This document shows positions 51,987 to 60,331 of a DNA stretch of 64,000 bases, one piece after another (within the stretch, counting starts at the first letter, position 1; every line of letters starts with the position of its first letter). The notes beneath the pieces are model-generated. The model saw only the letters and a list, made by a program, of their open reading frames with translations. It ran no database searches and was not told the DNA's origin. The stretch is from Streptomyces phaeoluteigriseus (lineage in GTDB: Bacteria; Actinomycetota; Actinomycetes; Streptomycetales; Streptomycetaceae): NCBI RefSeq assembly GCF_001896135.2, contig NZ_MPOH02000015.1:545352-609351 (forward strand), written 5' to 3'. Made by a program: the position numbers and the translations under genes.

Positions 51987-53054
51987 ATGTCGACGCTGCG
52001 CGTCACCGCCGAAGTGCTGACCGTCCACGAGCATCCCAACGCCGACGCCCTCGAACTGGCCCAGGTCGGCCTGTACCGGGCCGTCGTCGCCAAGGGCGCC
52101 TACCGCACGGGGGAGGCGGCCGTGTACATCCCCGAGCAGTCCGTGCTGCCGGCCGGCCTGATCGAGGAGTTGGGGCTCACCGGGCGCCTGGCGGGCGGCA
52201 ACGCGGACCGGGTCAAGGCGGTACGGCTGCGGGGCGAGCTGTCGCAGGGGATCGTGTGCCGGCCGAAGGCGCTGGCGGACGTCGACCTCGCGCGGGCGGT
52301 GCAGGAGGGGACCGACTTCGCGGAGCGGCTCGGCATCGTCAAATGGGTGCCGCCGATCCCTCCCACGATGAACGGGGAGGTGGAGTCGGCGCCGGATCTG
52401 CTGCCCTGGGTCGACATCGAGAACATCCAGCGGTATCCGGACATCTTCACGGCCGGCGAGCCGGTGGTCCTCACCGAGAAGCTGCACGGGTCGGCGTGCC
52501 TGGTGACGTACGTCGCCGACGAGGGGCGGCTGTACGTCTCCTCCAAGGGCTTCGGCGCGAAGTCGCTGGCGCTGAAGGAGGATCCGCGGAACCTGTACTG
52601 GCGGGCCGTCCGCGGCCACGGTGTCGCCGAGGCGGCGGCCCGACTCGCCGAGCGGCTGGGCGCGCGGCGGGTCGGCATCTTCGGCGAGGTGTACGGCGCG
52701 GGGGTGCAGGACCTGACGTACGGCGCCGACGGGCGGCGGGACTCCCTCGGGTACGCGGTGTTCGACGTGTCCGCGGAGATCGGGGGCGCGGTGCGGTGGC
52801 TGGACGCGGGGTCCGTGCTGGGGGAGGAACTTCCCTTGGTGCCACGGGTGTTCGAGGGGCCGTACGACAGTGCGCGGGTGCTGGAGCTGGCCGGCGGGCG
52901 GGAGACGGTGTCGGGGCGGGGGCTGCACCTTCGCGAGGGGGTGGTGATACGGCCGGCCGTGGAGCGGTACAGCCCGGTGACCGGGGGGCGGGCTGTCGCC
53001 AAGGCGGTGAGTGCGGCGTATCTGACGCGGAAGGGTGGGACGGAGTACGAGTGA
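51987..53054 (+). CDS. DraRnl-type (DRB0094 family) RNA ligase
   Basis: A 355-residue ATP-dependent RNA ligase. As in Deinococcus DraRnl, an OB-like domain comes first (STLRVTAEVLTVHEHPNADA, about 1-125) and the nucleotidyltransferase domain follows. Motif I is EKLHGSA with the lysine that takes AMP at residue 165. Motif III-like GIFGEVYG lies near 232, motif IV is REGVVIR with E317, and motif V lysines are in AVAKAVSAAY near 338. DraRnl seals 3'-OH/5'-phosphate nicks in RNA or RNA-DNA hybrids. No RNA end-healing partner is adjacent. The start is an ATG after GGAGGAGCCCCC. Confidence 0.9.
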   Translation: MSTLRVTAEVLTVHEHPNADALELAQVGLYRAVVAKGAYRTGEAAVYIPEQSVLPAGLIEELGLTGRLAGGNADRVKAVRLRGELSQGIVCRPKALADVDLARAVQEGTDFAERLGIVKWVPPIPPTMNGEVESAPDLLPWVDIENIQRYPDIFTAGEPVVLTEKLHGSACLVTYVADEGRLYVSSKGFGAKSLALKEDPRNLYWRAVRGHGVAEAAARLAERLGARRVGIFGEVYGAGVQDLTYGADGRRDSLGYAVFDVSAEIGGAVRWLDAGSVLGEELPLVPRVFEGPYDSARVLELAGGRETVSGRGLHLREGVVIRPAVERYSPVTGGRAVAKAVSAAYLTRKGGTEYE

Positions 53055-53158
53055 CGGGCTCGGGGGTTGCTTCGGTGACCCGGGGTCGGTGCGGGGTGGG
53101 GTAGGTCGCGCGGCCCGGCGCCGGCGGGGTGGCCGCCTGCGCCCACCCCGGCGGGCGG

Positions 53159-53245
53159 GTCGGCGCAGGCCAGGCGGCCGGCAGGTGGCCGCAGGCCGGG
53201 TCGGTCGGCGCAGGCCAGGCGGCCGGCAGGTGGCCGCAAGCCGGG
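53159..53245. repeat. 45-bp tandem duplication
   Basis: Two 42-nt copies starting at 53159 and 53204 (period 45), beginning GTCGGCGCAGGCCAGGCGGC, differ by one base. A third partial echo lies at 53246-53270. The repeat sits between the RNA ligase and soxR, which are convergent. Confidence 0.8.
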
Positions 53246-53316
53246 CCGCGGGCAGGTGCCCGCGTCATGGGCGGCAGCCAGGTTGCCGCACCCCGTGTCC
53301 GTCGCGTGGGGTGGTG

Positions 53317-53820
53317 TCAGACGCAGCGGTTCCTTTCCGTGTCCGTGTCCGGAGTGGTCCGGGGCTTTCGTTCCGCTAGCAGGCGGGAGCCTATGATCCG
53401 GTCGCCCGAGGTGTCGTTCGGGTTGGAGAGGATGCAGGAGTCGAGCGAGAGGCAGCCGCAGCCGATGCAGTCGGTGAGGTGGTCGCGCAGGCGGTTGAGC
53501 TGCTTGATGCGTTCGTCGAGTTCGACCCGCCAGGTCTCCGAGAGGCGGGCCCAGTCCTCGCGGGTCGGGGTGCGTTCCTCGGGGAGTTCGGCGAGGGCCT
53601 CGCGGATCGTGGCCAGCGGGATGCCGACACGCTGCGCGGCGCGGACGAAGGCGACCCGGCGGAGCGTGTCACGGGTGTAGCGGCGCTGGTTGCCGACCGT
53701 ACGCCGACTGCTGATGAGGCCCTTGGACTCGTAGAAGTGCAGGGCGGAGACGGCGGCGCCGCTGCGGGCGGCGACCTGGCCGACGGTGAGTTCGTGGATC
53801 GTCTCTGGAATCTTCGGCAC
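53317..53820 (-). CDS. soxR: Redox-sensing MerR-family regulator SoxR
   Basis: A 167-residue MerR-family activator. The N-terminal HTH holds LTVGQVAARSGAAVSALHFYES then KGLISSRRTVGNQRRY. A dimerisation helix follows. The [2Fe-2S] ligands form CIGCGCLSLDSC near residues 115-126, exactly C-X2-C-X-C-X5-C. In Streptomyces, SoxR senses redox-active antibiotics such as actinorhodin and activates a small regulon unlike that of enterics. The GTG of VPKIPETIHELT is used as start by similarity; an in-frame ATG lies 18 nt upstream. It is divergent from maoC. Confidence 0.95.
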   Translation of the reverse strand: MPKIPETIHELTVGQVAARSGAAVSALHFYESKGLISSRRTVGNQRRYTRDTLRRVAFVRAAQRVGIPLATIREALAELPEERTPTREDWARLSETWRVELDERIKQLNRLRDHLTDCIGCGCLSLDSCILSNPNDTSGDRIIGSRLLAERKPRTTPDTDTERNRCV

Positions 53821-53886
53821 CCCTCGGAGCCTACCCATTCCGCCGGACCCCCGGGTCCGTTGACATGACCCCCCGCACCCACCATG

Positions 53887-53902
53887 CTAAGCAGTCGCTT
53901 AG
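53887..53902. promoter_or_regulatory. TetR-type operator upstream of maoC
   Basis: CTAAGCAGTCGCTTAG (CTAAGC-N4-GCTTAG) lies 32 nt before the maoC start and 67 nt before soxR. The same pattern precedes the TetR gene at 55089-55104, so this is the probable site of that regulator. Confidence 0.55.
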
Positions 53903-53933
53903 ACATTCCGTGAGCGCGAGAGAGGCCGCAGAC

Positions 53934-54395
53934 ATGGCAGAGCCGAGGATCTTCACGTCCCCCGACGAGCTGAAGGCGGCGGTGGGCGAGCAGTTGGGGT
54001 ACACCGACTGGCTGGAGGTCGACCAGAAGCGGATCGACCTGTTCGCCGAGGCCACCGGGGACCACCAGTGGATCCACGTCGATCCCGAGCGCGCGGCCTC
54101 CGGCCCGTTCGGGACCACGATCGCGCACGGCTATCTGACCCTGTCGCTGCTGCCGCTGTTCGGTCCCCAGCTGATCGCGGTCGAAGGCGTGAAGATGGGT
54201 GTCAACTACGGGACGAACAAGGTCCGTTTCCCCGCGCCCGTCCCGGTCGGCTCGCGGCTGCGCGCCACCGCGGCCGTCTCCGCCGTCGACGACGTCCCCG
54301 GCGGCGTCCAGGTCACCATCGCGTTCACCGTGGAGCGCGAGGGCGGGGACAAGCCGGTGTGCGTGGCGGAGTCGGTGTCCCGCTACTACCTCTGA
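53934..54395 (+). CDS. MaoC-like (R)-enoyl-CoA hydratase
   Basis: A 153-residue single hot-dog protein. The hydratase motif is intact: RIDLFAEATGDHQWIHVDPE near residues 34-53 carries the catalytic Asp and His in FAEATGDHQWIH. The substrate-side GPFGTTIAHGYLTLSLLP follows at about 57-74. Single-domain MaoC proteins hydrate trans-2-enoyl-CoA to (R)-3-hydroxyacyl-CoA. The ATG at 53934 is preferred over upstream in-frame codons because the operator at 53887 would otherwise be inside the gene. It is convergent with the TetR gene, likely its repressor. Confidence 0.9.
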   Translation: MAEPRIFTSPDELKAAVGEQLGYTDWLEVDQKRIDLFAEATGDHQWIHVDPERAASGPFGTTIAHGYLTLSLLPLFGPQLIAVEGVKMGVNYGTNKVRFPAPVPVGSRLRATAAVSAVDDVPGGVQVTIAFTVEREGGDKPVCVAESVSRYYL

Positions 54396-54413
54396 GCGGG
54401 GGGCGCGGCGCGG

Positions 54414-55040
54414 CTACTTCGCCGCGCCCACCATCCGCAGCACGAGGTCGGCGTACAGCGCGCCGACCTCGTCGGGGGTGCGCGGGCCGTCCACGTTGAA
54501 CCAGCGGGCCACGTCGATGCACAGGGACAGCACCGCGAGGGTGGTCCCGTGCACGTCGATGACGTCGAACTCGCCGCCGGCCACGCCCTCCTCGATGATC
54601 CCGCGCACCTCGCCGTCGACCTGGCGGCGCAGCGCGAGGATCTCGGCGCGGGCGTCCGGGCCCAGGGCGTCCAGTTCGTACTGGACGACCCGCGCGGTGG
54701 TGCGCCGGCCCGCGTGCCAGCGGACGAAGGAGCTGACGGCCTCCGCGAGCCGGTCCGTCGCACTGCCCTCGGTGCGCGCGGCCGTGCGCAGGATGTCCAG
54801 CGCGCGGTCGTGACCGATCCGGCTGATGCGGTGGAGCAGTTCTTCCTTGGTCTTGTAGTGGATGTAGAGCGCGGCCGGGCTCATCCCCGCGCGGCCCGCG
54901 ATGTCACGGGTCGTCGTCGCGTGGTAGCCGCGCTCGGCGAAGGCCTCCACGGCGGCGACGAGCAGTCGCCGGGCCGCGTCAGGGGTGACCTCTTCCCACG
55001 GCTCGGTCTCGCCGCCCGCCGTCTCCTCCGCCGTACTCAT
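54414..55040 (-). CDS. TetR-family regulator (probable repressor of maoC and itself)
   Basis: A 208-residue repressor. The HTH lies near residues 24-68: AFAERGYHATTTRDIAGRAG then MSPAALYIHYKTKEELLH. The C-terminal domain resembles KstR-like and fatty-acid-linked TetR proteins (TTLAVLSLCIDVARWFNVDG). A CTGAGC-N4-GCTTAG site lies 49 nt upstream of its start, and a matching site lies before maoC. It therefore probably represses both and is released by an acyl-CoA. The ATG lies after a GAGAGGGGCGAACG stretch. Confidence 0.9.
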   Translation of the reverse strand: MSTAEETAGGETEPWEEVTPDAARRLLVAAVEAFAERGYHATTTRDIAGRAGMSPAALYIHYKTKEELLHRISRIGHDRALDILRTAARTEGSATDRLAEAVSSFVRWHAGRRTTARVVQYELDALGPDARAEILALRRQVDGEVRGIIEEGVAGGEFDVIDVHGTTLAVLSLCIDVARWFNVDGPRTPDEVGALYADLVLRMVGAAK

Positions 55041-55088
55041 CGCTCGTTCGCCCCTCTCGGTACCCGGAGCACCACCATACCGCCGAAG

Positions 55089-55104
55089 CTGAGCGCCCGC
55101 TTAG
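55089..55104. promoter_or_regulatory. TetR-type operator upstream of its own gene
   Basis: CTGAGCGCCCGCTTAG matches the maoC site CTAAGC-N4-GCTTAG at 11 of 12 half-site positions. It supports autoregulation. Confidence 0.5.
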
Positions 55105-55149
55105 GGCGCCCGCCCGGGGTTCTCCGCGCTCCAAGCTTCGCAGAGGGGT

Positions 55150-55392
55150 TCAGAGCTTCTCGAAGGGGCTGTACACGCGGGTTGTGGCGTCCTGCCGGTC
55201 CCTGATCACCTTGGCCAGGGTGAAGGCCGAGGTGACGAGGTAGAGGACGGCGATGCCGAGGAAGGCGCGCACCCAGGAGTCGGCGTCCAGACGGTAGATG
55301 CCGATGGCGGTCGCCGCCATGGCGACGGCGAAGGACGCGACCGCCTGGCCGTAGAAGGCGGCGGTGTTCTGCTTGACCGGTGTCTCACTCAT
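55150..55392 (-). CDS. YiaA/YiaB-type two-helix membrane protein
   Basis: An 80-residue inner-membrane protein with two hydrophobic helices: TAAFYGQAVASFAVAMAATA, GIYRLDADSWVRAFLGIAVL and YLVTSAFTLAKVIRDRQDAT cover the typical YiaA/B domain, followed by the tail TRVYSPFEKL. The function of the family is unknown. The ATG MSETPVKQNTAA was chosen; an extension upstream is not family-like. It stands between the TetR gene and the acyl-CoA dehydrogenase, both on the same strand, with no strong evidence of co-transcription. Confidence 0.85.
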   Translation of the reverse strand: MSETPVKQNTAAFYGQAVASFAVAMAATAIGIYRLDADSWVRAFLGIAVLYLVTSAFTLAKVIRDRQDATTRVYSPFEKL

Positions 55393-55450
55393 GGGAGAAG
55401 GGTCCGCCGGTGAGGCCCGCGCCACATCCGTCCGGCTACTCAGGACGTAC

Positions 55451-56602
55451 TCAGAACGCCGAGACTCCTGTGAGCGCGCGGCCGATGACCAGTTTCTGGA
55501 TCTGGCTCGTGCCCTCGTACAGGGTCATCACGCGGGCGTCCCGCAGCAGCTTGCCCGCCGGGTACTCGTCGATGTAGCCGTAGCCGCCGTAGACCTGGAG
55601 CGCGTTGTTGGCGGCGCGGACGGCGGCCTCGGAGGCGAAGAGCTTGGCCTTGGAGGACTCGACGGCGAAGGGCAGCCCGCGGTCGACGAGGTCCGCGACC
55701 CGCCAGGTCAGCAGGCGGGCGGCGTCCACGTCGACCGCGATGTCGCTGATCAGTTCCTGGACGAGCTGGTGGTGGGCGATGGTCCTGCCGAACTGCTCGC
55801 GCTCCCCCGCGTACCGCACGGCCGCGTCCAGGGCGGCCTGGGCTATGCCGACGCAGCCGGCGGCAACCGACATCCGGCCCTTGGCCAGGGCGGACATCGC
55901 GACGGAGAACCCCTTGCCCTCCGCGCCGAGCAGCGCGGACGCGGGCACCCGTACGTCCTCCAGCACCAGCTCGGCGGTGGCCTGGCCGCGCAGGCCGAGC
56001 TTGCCGTGCAGGGCGCGGCGGGTCAGGCCGGGGGTGCTGGTGGGGACGAGGAAGGCGGAGACGCCCTTGTGGCCGGGGGCGTCCGTGGAGCGGGCGAACA
56101 GCAGCACGACGTCGGCCCAGGTGCCGTTGGTGATGAACATCTTCGTGCCGTTGATGACGTACTCGTCGCCCTCGCGGACCGCGCGGGTGGTGAGGTTGCC
56201 GGCGTCGGAGCCGGTGCCGGGTTCGGTGAGGCCGAAGCAGCCGAGGTACGCGCCGGAGGTCAGCCCCGGCAGCCAGCGCCGCTTCTGCTCCTCGTCCCCC
56301 CAGGCCGCGATCGTCTTGGCGACCAGGCCGAGGGAGACGGAGACGATGCCGCGCACGGAGGAGTCGCCGCGCCCCAGCTCCTCCGTGACCAGGCAGTACG
56401 CGAGATGGTCGCCGCCGGAGCCGCCGTACTCCTCGTCGATCGTGAGGCCCAGGAAGCCGACCTCGCCCAGCTTCTTCACGAGGGACCGGTCGACCTCCTC
56501 GGCACGGTCCCAGGCGACTGCGTGCGGGGTGACCTCGCGGTCGACGAAGTCCCGGGCGAGCCGCCGTACGGCCTCCTGCTCCTCGCTGAGCCCCAGATGC
56601 AT
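55451..56602 (-). CDS. Acyl-CoA dehydrogenase (short/medium-chain type)
   Basis: A 383-residue flavoprotein. FAD motifs are seen in CFGLTEPGTGSDAGNLTTRA near residues 121-140 and INGTKMFITNGTWADV near 150. The conserved QVYGGYGYIDEYPAGKLLRD near 342 precedes the catalytic Glu in LYEGTSQIQKLVIGR near 365. It matches the short-chain/isobutyryl-type group, though acyl specificity cannot be read. The start is 36 nt from a 19-bp palindrome shared with the divergent TetR gene and, elsewhere, with the aldehyde dehydrogenase operon. It probably works in the same degradative pathway. Confidence 0.93.
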   Translation of the reverse strand: MHLGLSEEQEAVRRLARDFVDREVTPHAVAWDRAEEVDRSLVKKLGEVGFLGLTIDEEYGGSGGDHLAYCLVTEELGRGDSSVRGIVSVSLGLVAKTIAAWGDEEQKRRWLPGLTSGAYLGCFGLTEPGTGSDAGNLTTRAVREGDEYVINGTKMFITNGTWADVVLLFARSTDAPGHKGVSAFLVPTSTPGLTRRALHGKLGLRGQATAELVLEDVRVPASALLGAEGKGFSVAMSALAKGRMSVAAGCVGIAQAALDAAVRYAGEREQFGRTIAHHQLVQELISDIAVDVDAARLLTWRVADLVDRGLPFAVESSKAKLFASEAAVRAANNALQVYGGYGYIDEYPAGKLLRDARVMTLYEGTSQIQKLVIGRALTGVSAF

Positions 56603-56637
56603 GTCGCGTCACCCCACGGAGAATTGAATGCGGATTT

Positions 56638-56676
56638 AAATTAGCACTGCTAGTTTCTTGGTCGCAGCCCTACTAT
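56638..56676. promoter_or_regulatory. 19-bp palindromic operator and leaderless TetR promoter
   Basis: AAATTAGCACTGCTAGTTT (56638-56656) is a near-perfect palindrome lying between the divergent acyl-CoA dehydrogenase and TetR genes. TACTAT (56671-56676) fits a -10 whose transcript would start at the TetR ATG (56684), making it leaderless. A matching palindrome lies at 61759-61777. Confidence 0.6.
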
Positions 56677-56683
56677 GTGCGCC

Positions 56684-57325
56684 ATGGCCCGACCGCGCAA
56701 GCCCTTGCTGAGCATCGACCGCATCGTCGCGACGGCCCGCGCGCTCGTGGACACGGAGGGCCTCGCGGCGCTCTCCACCCGGCGGCTCGCCGCCGAACTC
56801 GGGGTCAGTGGGCCCTCGTTGTACAACCACTTCCGCACGAAGGACGAGATCCTGGAGGCGGTCGCCGACTCGGTGAGCGCCCAGGTCGACCTGTCGATGT
56901 TCGAGGACGGCCGGCCGTGGCGGACCGCGCTGCACGACTGGGCGGTCTCCTACCGGGCCGCCCTGCGCGACCATCCGAACATCGTCCCGGTCCTCGCCCG
57001 GGGCCCCGGCCGCCGCCCGGCCGCACTGCGGCTGGCGGACGCGGTCTACGGCGCGATGGTCGAAGCGGGCTGGCCGCCCTCGCAGGCCACCTCGATCGGC
57101 GCGCTGATGCGGTACTTCATCATGGGCTCCGCGCTCGGCTCGTTCGCCGGCGGATTCGTGGACGACCAGAGCGCCTACGACCCGGCCGACTATCCGCATC
57201 TCGGGCAGGCCCACCTGCTGGCCGACCAGCAGGAGAAGGTCGACGAACGGGCCTTCGAGACGGGCCTCGCGGCGCTGCTGGACGGGCTGGCCCAGCAGTA
57301 CGAGCGGCTCGGGCGCCCGGCGTAG
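56684..57325 (+). CDS. TetR-family regulator (TetR_C type) of ACAD and ALDH/ADH genes
   Basis: A 213-residue repressor. The HTH spans about residues 9-53: SIDRIVATARALVDTEGLAA then STRRLAAELGVSGPSLYNHF. The C-terminal domain resembles the TetR_C group (LARGPGRRPAALRLADAVYG, YFIMGSALGSFAGG). The second of two close ATG codons is used because the first (56675) would overlap the -10 TACTAT. The 19-bp operator in its promoter also appears before the aldehyde dehydrogenase operon, suggesting coordinated control. A hairpin terminator follows directly. Confidence 0.9.
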   Translation: MARPRKPLLSIDRIVATARALVDTEGLAALSTRRLAAELGVSGPSLYNHFRTKDEILEAVADSVSAQVDLSMFEDGRPWRTALHDWAVSYRAALRDHPNIVPVLARGPGRRPAALRLADAVYGAMVEAGWPPSQATSIGALMRYFIMGSALGSFAGGFVDDQSAYDPADYPHLGQAHLLADQQEKVDERAFETGLAALLDGLAQQYERLGRPA

Positions 57326-57327
57326 TC

Positions 57328-57351
57328 CGGGCGCCGACACTTCGGCGCCCG
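57328..57351 (+). terminator. Terminator after TetR gene
   Basis: CGGGCGCC pairs with GGCGCCCG across GACACTTC, starting 2 nt after the stop. The stem is short but GC-only. Confidence 0.6.
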
Positions 57352-57381
57352 CCGAACCGTCCGTGTCCCATGCTGGAAGCC

Positions 57382-58092
57382 ATGACCACGAGGGATCCCC
57401 GCGCCCCGCTGCTGGCCCGGCTGGCCGCGCTGATGGCCGACGAGACCCGCGCCGCGTGTCTGCTGGCGCTGCTCGACGGCCGGGCCTGGACCGCGGGCGA
57501 GCTGGCCCGGCACGCGGGTGTGGCCGCCTCGACCCTGAGCGAGCACCTCGGCAGACTCGTCGCGGGCGGGATGCTCGCCGAGGAACGGCAGGGCCGCCAC
57601 CGGTACGTGCGGCTCGCCGACGCGCGGGTGGCCCAGCTCGTGGAGGACCTGGCCGCCCAGGTCGCCCCCGCCGACGCCGTACGGCCCCGGACCCTGCGGG
57701 AGGCGGGCACCGAATCCGCGATGGCACGCGGGCGGACCTGCTACGACCATCTCGCCGGGCGGCTCGGCACCGCCGTCACCGACGCCCTGACCGCGCGCGG
57801 GCTACTCGTCCAGGACACCGGGTTCGCGCTCACGGACGCGGGGCTCGGCTGGTTCGCCGGGGCCGGCATCACCCTCGACCGCGGGGGCCGCCGTCCGCTG
57901 GCCCGCGGCTGCCTCGACTGGACCGAGCGGCGGCCCCATCTCGCCGGGGTCGCGGGCGCCGCCCTGTGCCGGCACGCCCTCGACACGGGCTGGTGCGAGC
58001 GCATCGGCTCCGAGCGGGCGGTACGGGTGACGGCGACGGGCGAGCGGGCACTGGGCGAGCTGCTCGGCATCGACGGGACGGCCCTGCGCTGA
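57382..58092 (+). CDS. ArsR-family winged-helix regulator
   Basis: A 236-residue regulator, longer than metal-sensing ArsR proteins. The N-terminal winged helix (about 8-85) reads LADETRAACLLALLDGRAWT-type sequence followed by AGELARHAGVAASTLSEHLG. The C-terminal half (about 110-236) is an effector-like domain with several Cys (ARGRTCYDHLAGRLG, ARGCLDWTERRPHL, HALDTGWCERIGS). The start follows GGAAG. It precedes an EamA permease by 71 nt in the same direction, so it may control efflux or uptake by that transporter. The ligand is unknown. Confidence 0.85.
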   Translation: MTTRDPRAPLLARLAALMADETRAACLLALLDGRAWTAGELARHAGVAASTLSEHLGRLVAGGMLAEERQGRHRYVRLADARVAQLVEDLAAQVAPADAVRPRTLREAGTESAMARGRTCYDHLAGRLGTAVTDALTARGLLVQDTGFALTDAGLGWFAGAGITLDRGGRRPLARGCLDWTERRPHLAGVAGAALCRHALDTGWCERIGSERAVRVTATGERALGELLGIDGTALR

Positions 58093-58163
58093 GCCGCCGT
58101 CCGGAAAGCGCCCGTCCGAAATCCACGAGCCTCCCCTCCCTCCGACTTCCTAGCATCAGGAGC

Positions 58164-59146
58164 ATGATGAACACCGCCCGTCGCCCGGAGCGCCGTACGG
58201 AACTGCTCGCCGCCGGTGCGGCCTCGGTCACCGTCGTGCTGTGGGCCTCCGCGTTCGTGTCGATCCGCAGTGCCGGCACCGCGTACTCCCCCGGCGCGCT
58301 GGCCCTCGGCCGGCTGCTGGCCGGGGCCCTGACCCTGGGCGTGATCTGCCTCGTACGGCGGGAGGGGCTGCCGCCGCGGTCCACCTGGCGCGGGATCGCG
58401 GTCTCGGGGGTGCTGTGGTTCGGCTTCTACATGGTGGCGCTGAACTGGGGCGAGCAGGAGGTGGACGCGGGGACCGCGGCCCTGGTCGTGAACATCGGGC
58501 CCCTGCTCATCGCCCTGCTCGGCGCGCGGTTCCTCGGCGACCGGCTGCCACCGCGCCTGCTGGCCGGGATGGCGGTGTCGTTCGCGGGCGCGGTGACGGT
58601 CGGGCTGTCGATGTCGGGCGGGGGCGGTTCCTCCCTGCTCGGGGTGGTGCTGTGCCTGCTGGCCGCCGTCGCGTACGCCGGGGGTGTCGTGGCGCAGAAG
58701 CCGGCGCTGGGGCAGGCCAGTGCCCTGCAGGCGACGACGTTCGGCTGCCTGGTGGGCGCGGTGATGTGCCTGCCGTTCGCCGGGCAGCTGGTCGGCGACG
58801 CCGCCGACGCGCCGGTGTCGGCCACCCTCAACATGGTGTACCTGGGCGTGTTCCCGACCGCGCTCGCCTTCACCACCTGGGCGTACGCGCTGGCCCGGAC
58901 GACGCCGGCCGGATGGGCGCGACGACGTACGCCGTCCCGTCGCTGGTCGTGCTGATGTCGTGGCTGGCCCTGGGCGAGGTGCCGGGGGTGCTCACGCTGG
59001 CGGGCGGGGCACTGTGCCTGGCGGGCGTGGCGGTGTCCCGGTCGCGGGCGGGGGACGCGAGGGCCGCGGCGCCGGAGGAGACGGAGCAGAAGGCGGAGAG
59101 GCAGGAGACGGCGCCTCGGCCCGAGGAGGCCGAGACGCCGAAGTGA
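58164..59146 (+). CDS. EamA-family permease, apparent frameshift
   Basis: A ten-helix drug/metabolite transporter. The two EamA repeats begin SVTVVLWASAFVSIRSAGTA and SLLGVVLCLLAAVAYAGGVV. The first frame goes wrong after LARTTPAG (about 58912). Adding one G restores MGATTYAVPSLVVLMSWLAL then GEVPGVLTLAGGALCLAGVA, the expected last two helices, and a Glu-rich tail ending at 59146. The restored length is about 327 residues. The start MMNTARRPER follows AGGAGC. Substrate unknown. It is linked to the ArsR-type gene. Confidence 0.85.
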
Positions 59147-59241
59147 CGGGCACCGCGGCCCTGGACGGTCGCGCTGCCTGCGCCGCGGCCCGGCCCGAGG
59201 AGGCCCCGGCGCCGCCCCGGTGAGCCGTCGTGCGCCCGGTG

Positions 59242-60321
59242 TCAGAAGACGATCAGCGCGCGGCCTCCCTTGCCCGCGAGCATGTTCTCGAAGGCCGCCG
59301 GGATGCCCTCCAGGGCGATGTGCTCCGTGACCAGGGAGCCCAGGTCCAGGCGGCCGGCGCGGACGTGTTCGGCCAGGACCGGGAGGTCGCGGGCCGGGTC
59401 GCAGTTGCCGTAGACGCAGCCGGAGAGGGTGCGGCCCCAGTGGAACAGTTCCAGGGCGTTGAAGGTGACCTGCTGGTCCTTGCCGCCGATGCCGACGACC
59501 GTGGTGCGGCCGCCGCGGCGGGTGGACTCCCAGGCCGTGCGGATGGTGACCGCGCGGCCCACGCACTCCACGGCGACGTCGACGCCCTGCTTGCCGGTGA
59601 GGGCGCGGATCTGGCGGGCGGTGTTCTCGGAGGCGACGACGTACTCGGTGGCGCCCGCCGCGCGGGCCAGCTCCTCCTTCTCCGGGGAGACGTCGACGGC
59701 GACGATCGTGGAGGCACCCGCGATCCGGGCGGCCTGGAGGGCCGAGAGGCCGACCCCGCCGACGCCGAACACGGCGACCGTCTCGCCCGGCCGGACCTGG
59801 GCGGAGTGGTGGACGGCGCCGTAGCCGGTCAGGACCGCGCAGCCGAGGAGGGCCGCGTCGGTGAGCGGGATGCCGTCGGGCAGCGGCAGGGTGCAGGAGA
59901 CGGGGACGACGGTCTCCTCGGCGAACGCGGCGACGTTCAGGCCGGGGTGGAGGTCGGTGCCGTCGGCGGTACGGGCGTAGACGTCGGCGGAGCCGCTGAG
60001 CGCGTTGGCGCACAGCCAGACCTCGCCGAGCGAGCAGGGGTGACAACTGCCGCAGGAGGGTGCCCAGTTGAGGACGACACCGTCGCCGGGCGCGAGGCCG
60101 GTGACGCCCTCGCCGACGGATACGACCGTGCCCGCGCCCTCGTGGCCGAGGACGGCCGGGACGGGGACGCGCATGGTGCCGTCGGACAGGGACAGGTCGG
60201 AGTGGCAGACCCCGGCGGCGGTGATCCGGACGCGCACCTGGCCGGGTCCGGGGTCGGGCAGCTCGATCTCGGTGATCTCCAGAGGGGCGCCCACGGCGGG
60301 AAGGACGGCGGCACGAACCAC
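59242..60321 (-). CDS. Zinc-dependent alcohol dehydrogenase
   Basis: A 359-residue MDR alcohol dehydrogenase. The catalytic zinc ligands appear in GVCHSDLSLSDG and LGHEGAGTVVSVG. The structural zinc Cys set is in APSCGSCHPCSLGEVWLC, a complete lobe. The NAD Rossmann motif AVFGVGGVGLSALQAARIAG lies near residues 184-203. It resembles class III-like and NDMA-dependent dehydrogenases; the cofactor type is not proven. The GTG start follows GAGGAG and lies 10 nt after the aldehyde dehydrogenase stop, so alcohol to aldehyde to acid steps are coupled in one operon. Confidence 0.92.
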   Translation of the reverse strand: MVRAAVLPAVGAPLEITEIELPDPGPGQVRVRITAAGVCHSDLSLSDGTMRVPVPAVLGHEGAGTVVSVGEGVTGLAPGDGVVLNWAPSCGSCHPCSLGEVWLCANALSGSADVYARTADGTDLHPGLNVAAFAEETVVPVSCTLPLPDGIPLTDAALLGCAVLTGYGAVHHSAQVRPGETVAVFGVGGVGLSALQAARIAGASTIVAVDVSPEKEELARAAGATEYVVASENTARQIRALTGKQGVDVAVECVGRAVTIRTAWESTRRGGRTTVVGIGGKDQQVTFNALELFHWGRTLSGCVYGNCDPARDLPVLAEHVRAGRLDLGSLVTEHIALEGIPAAFENMLAGKGGRALIVF

Positions 60322-60331
60322 GGGAAACTCC

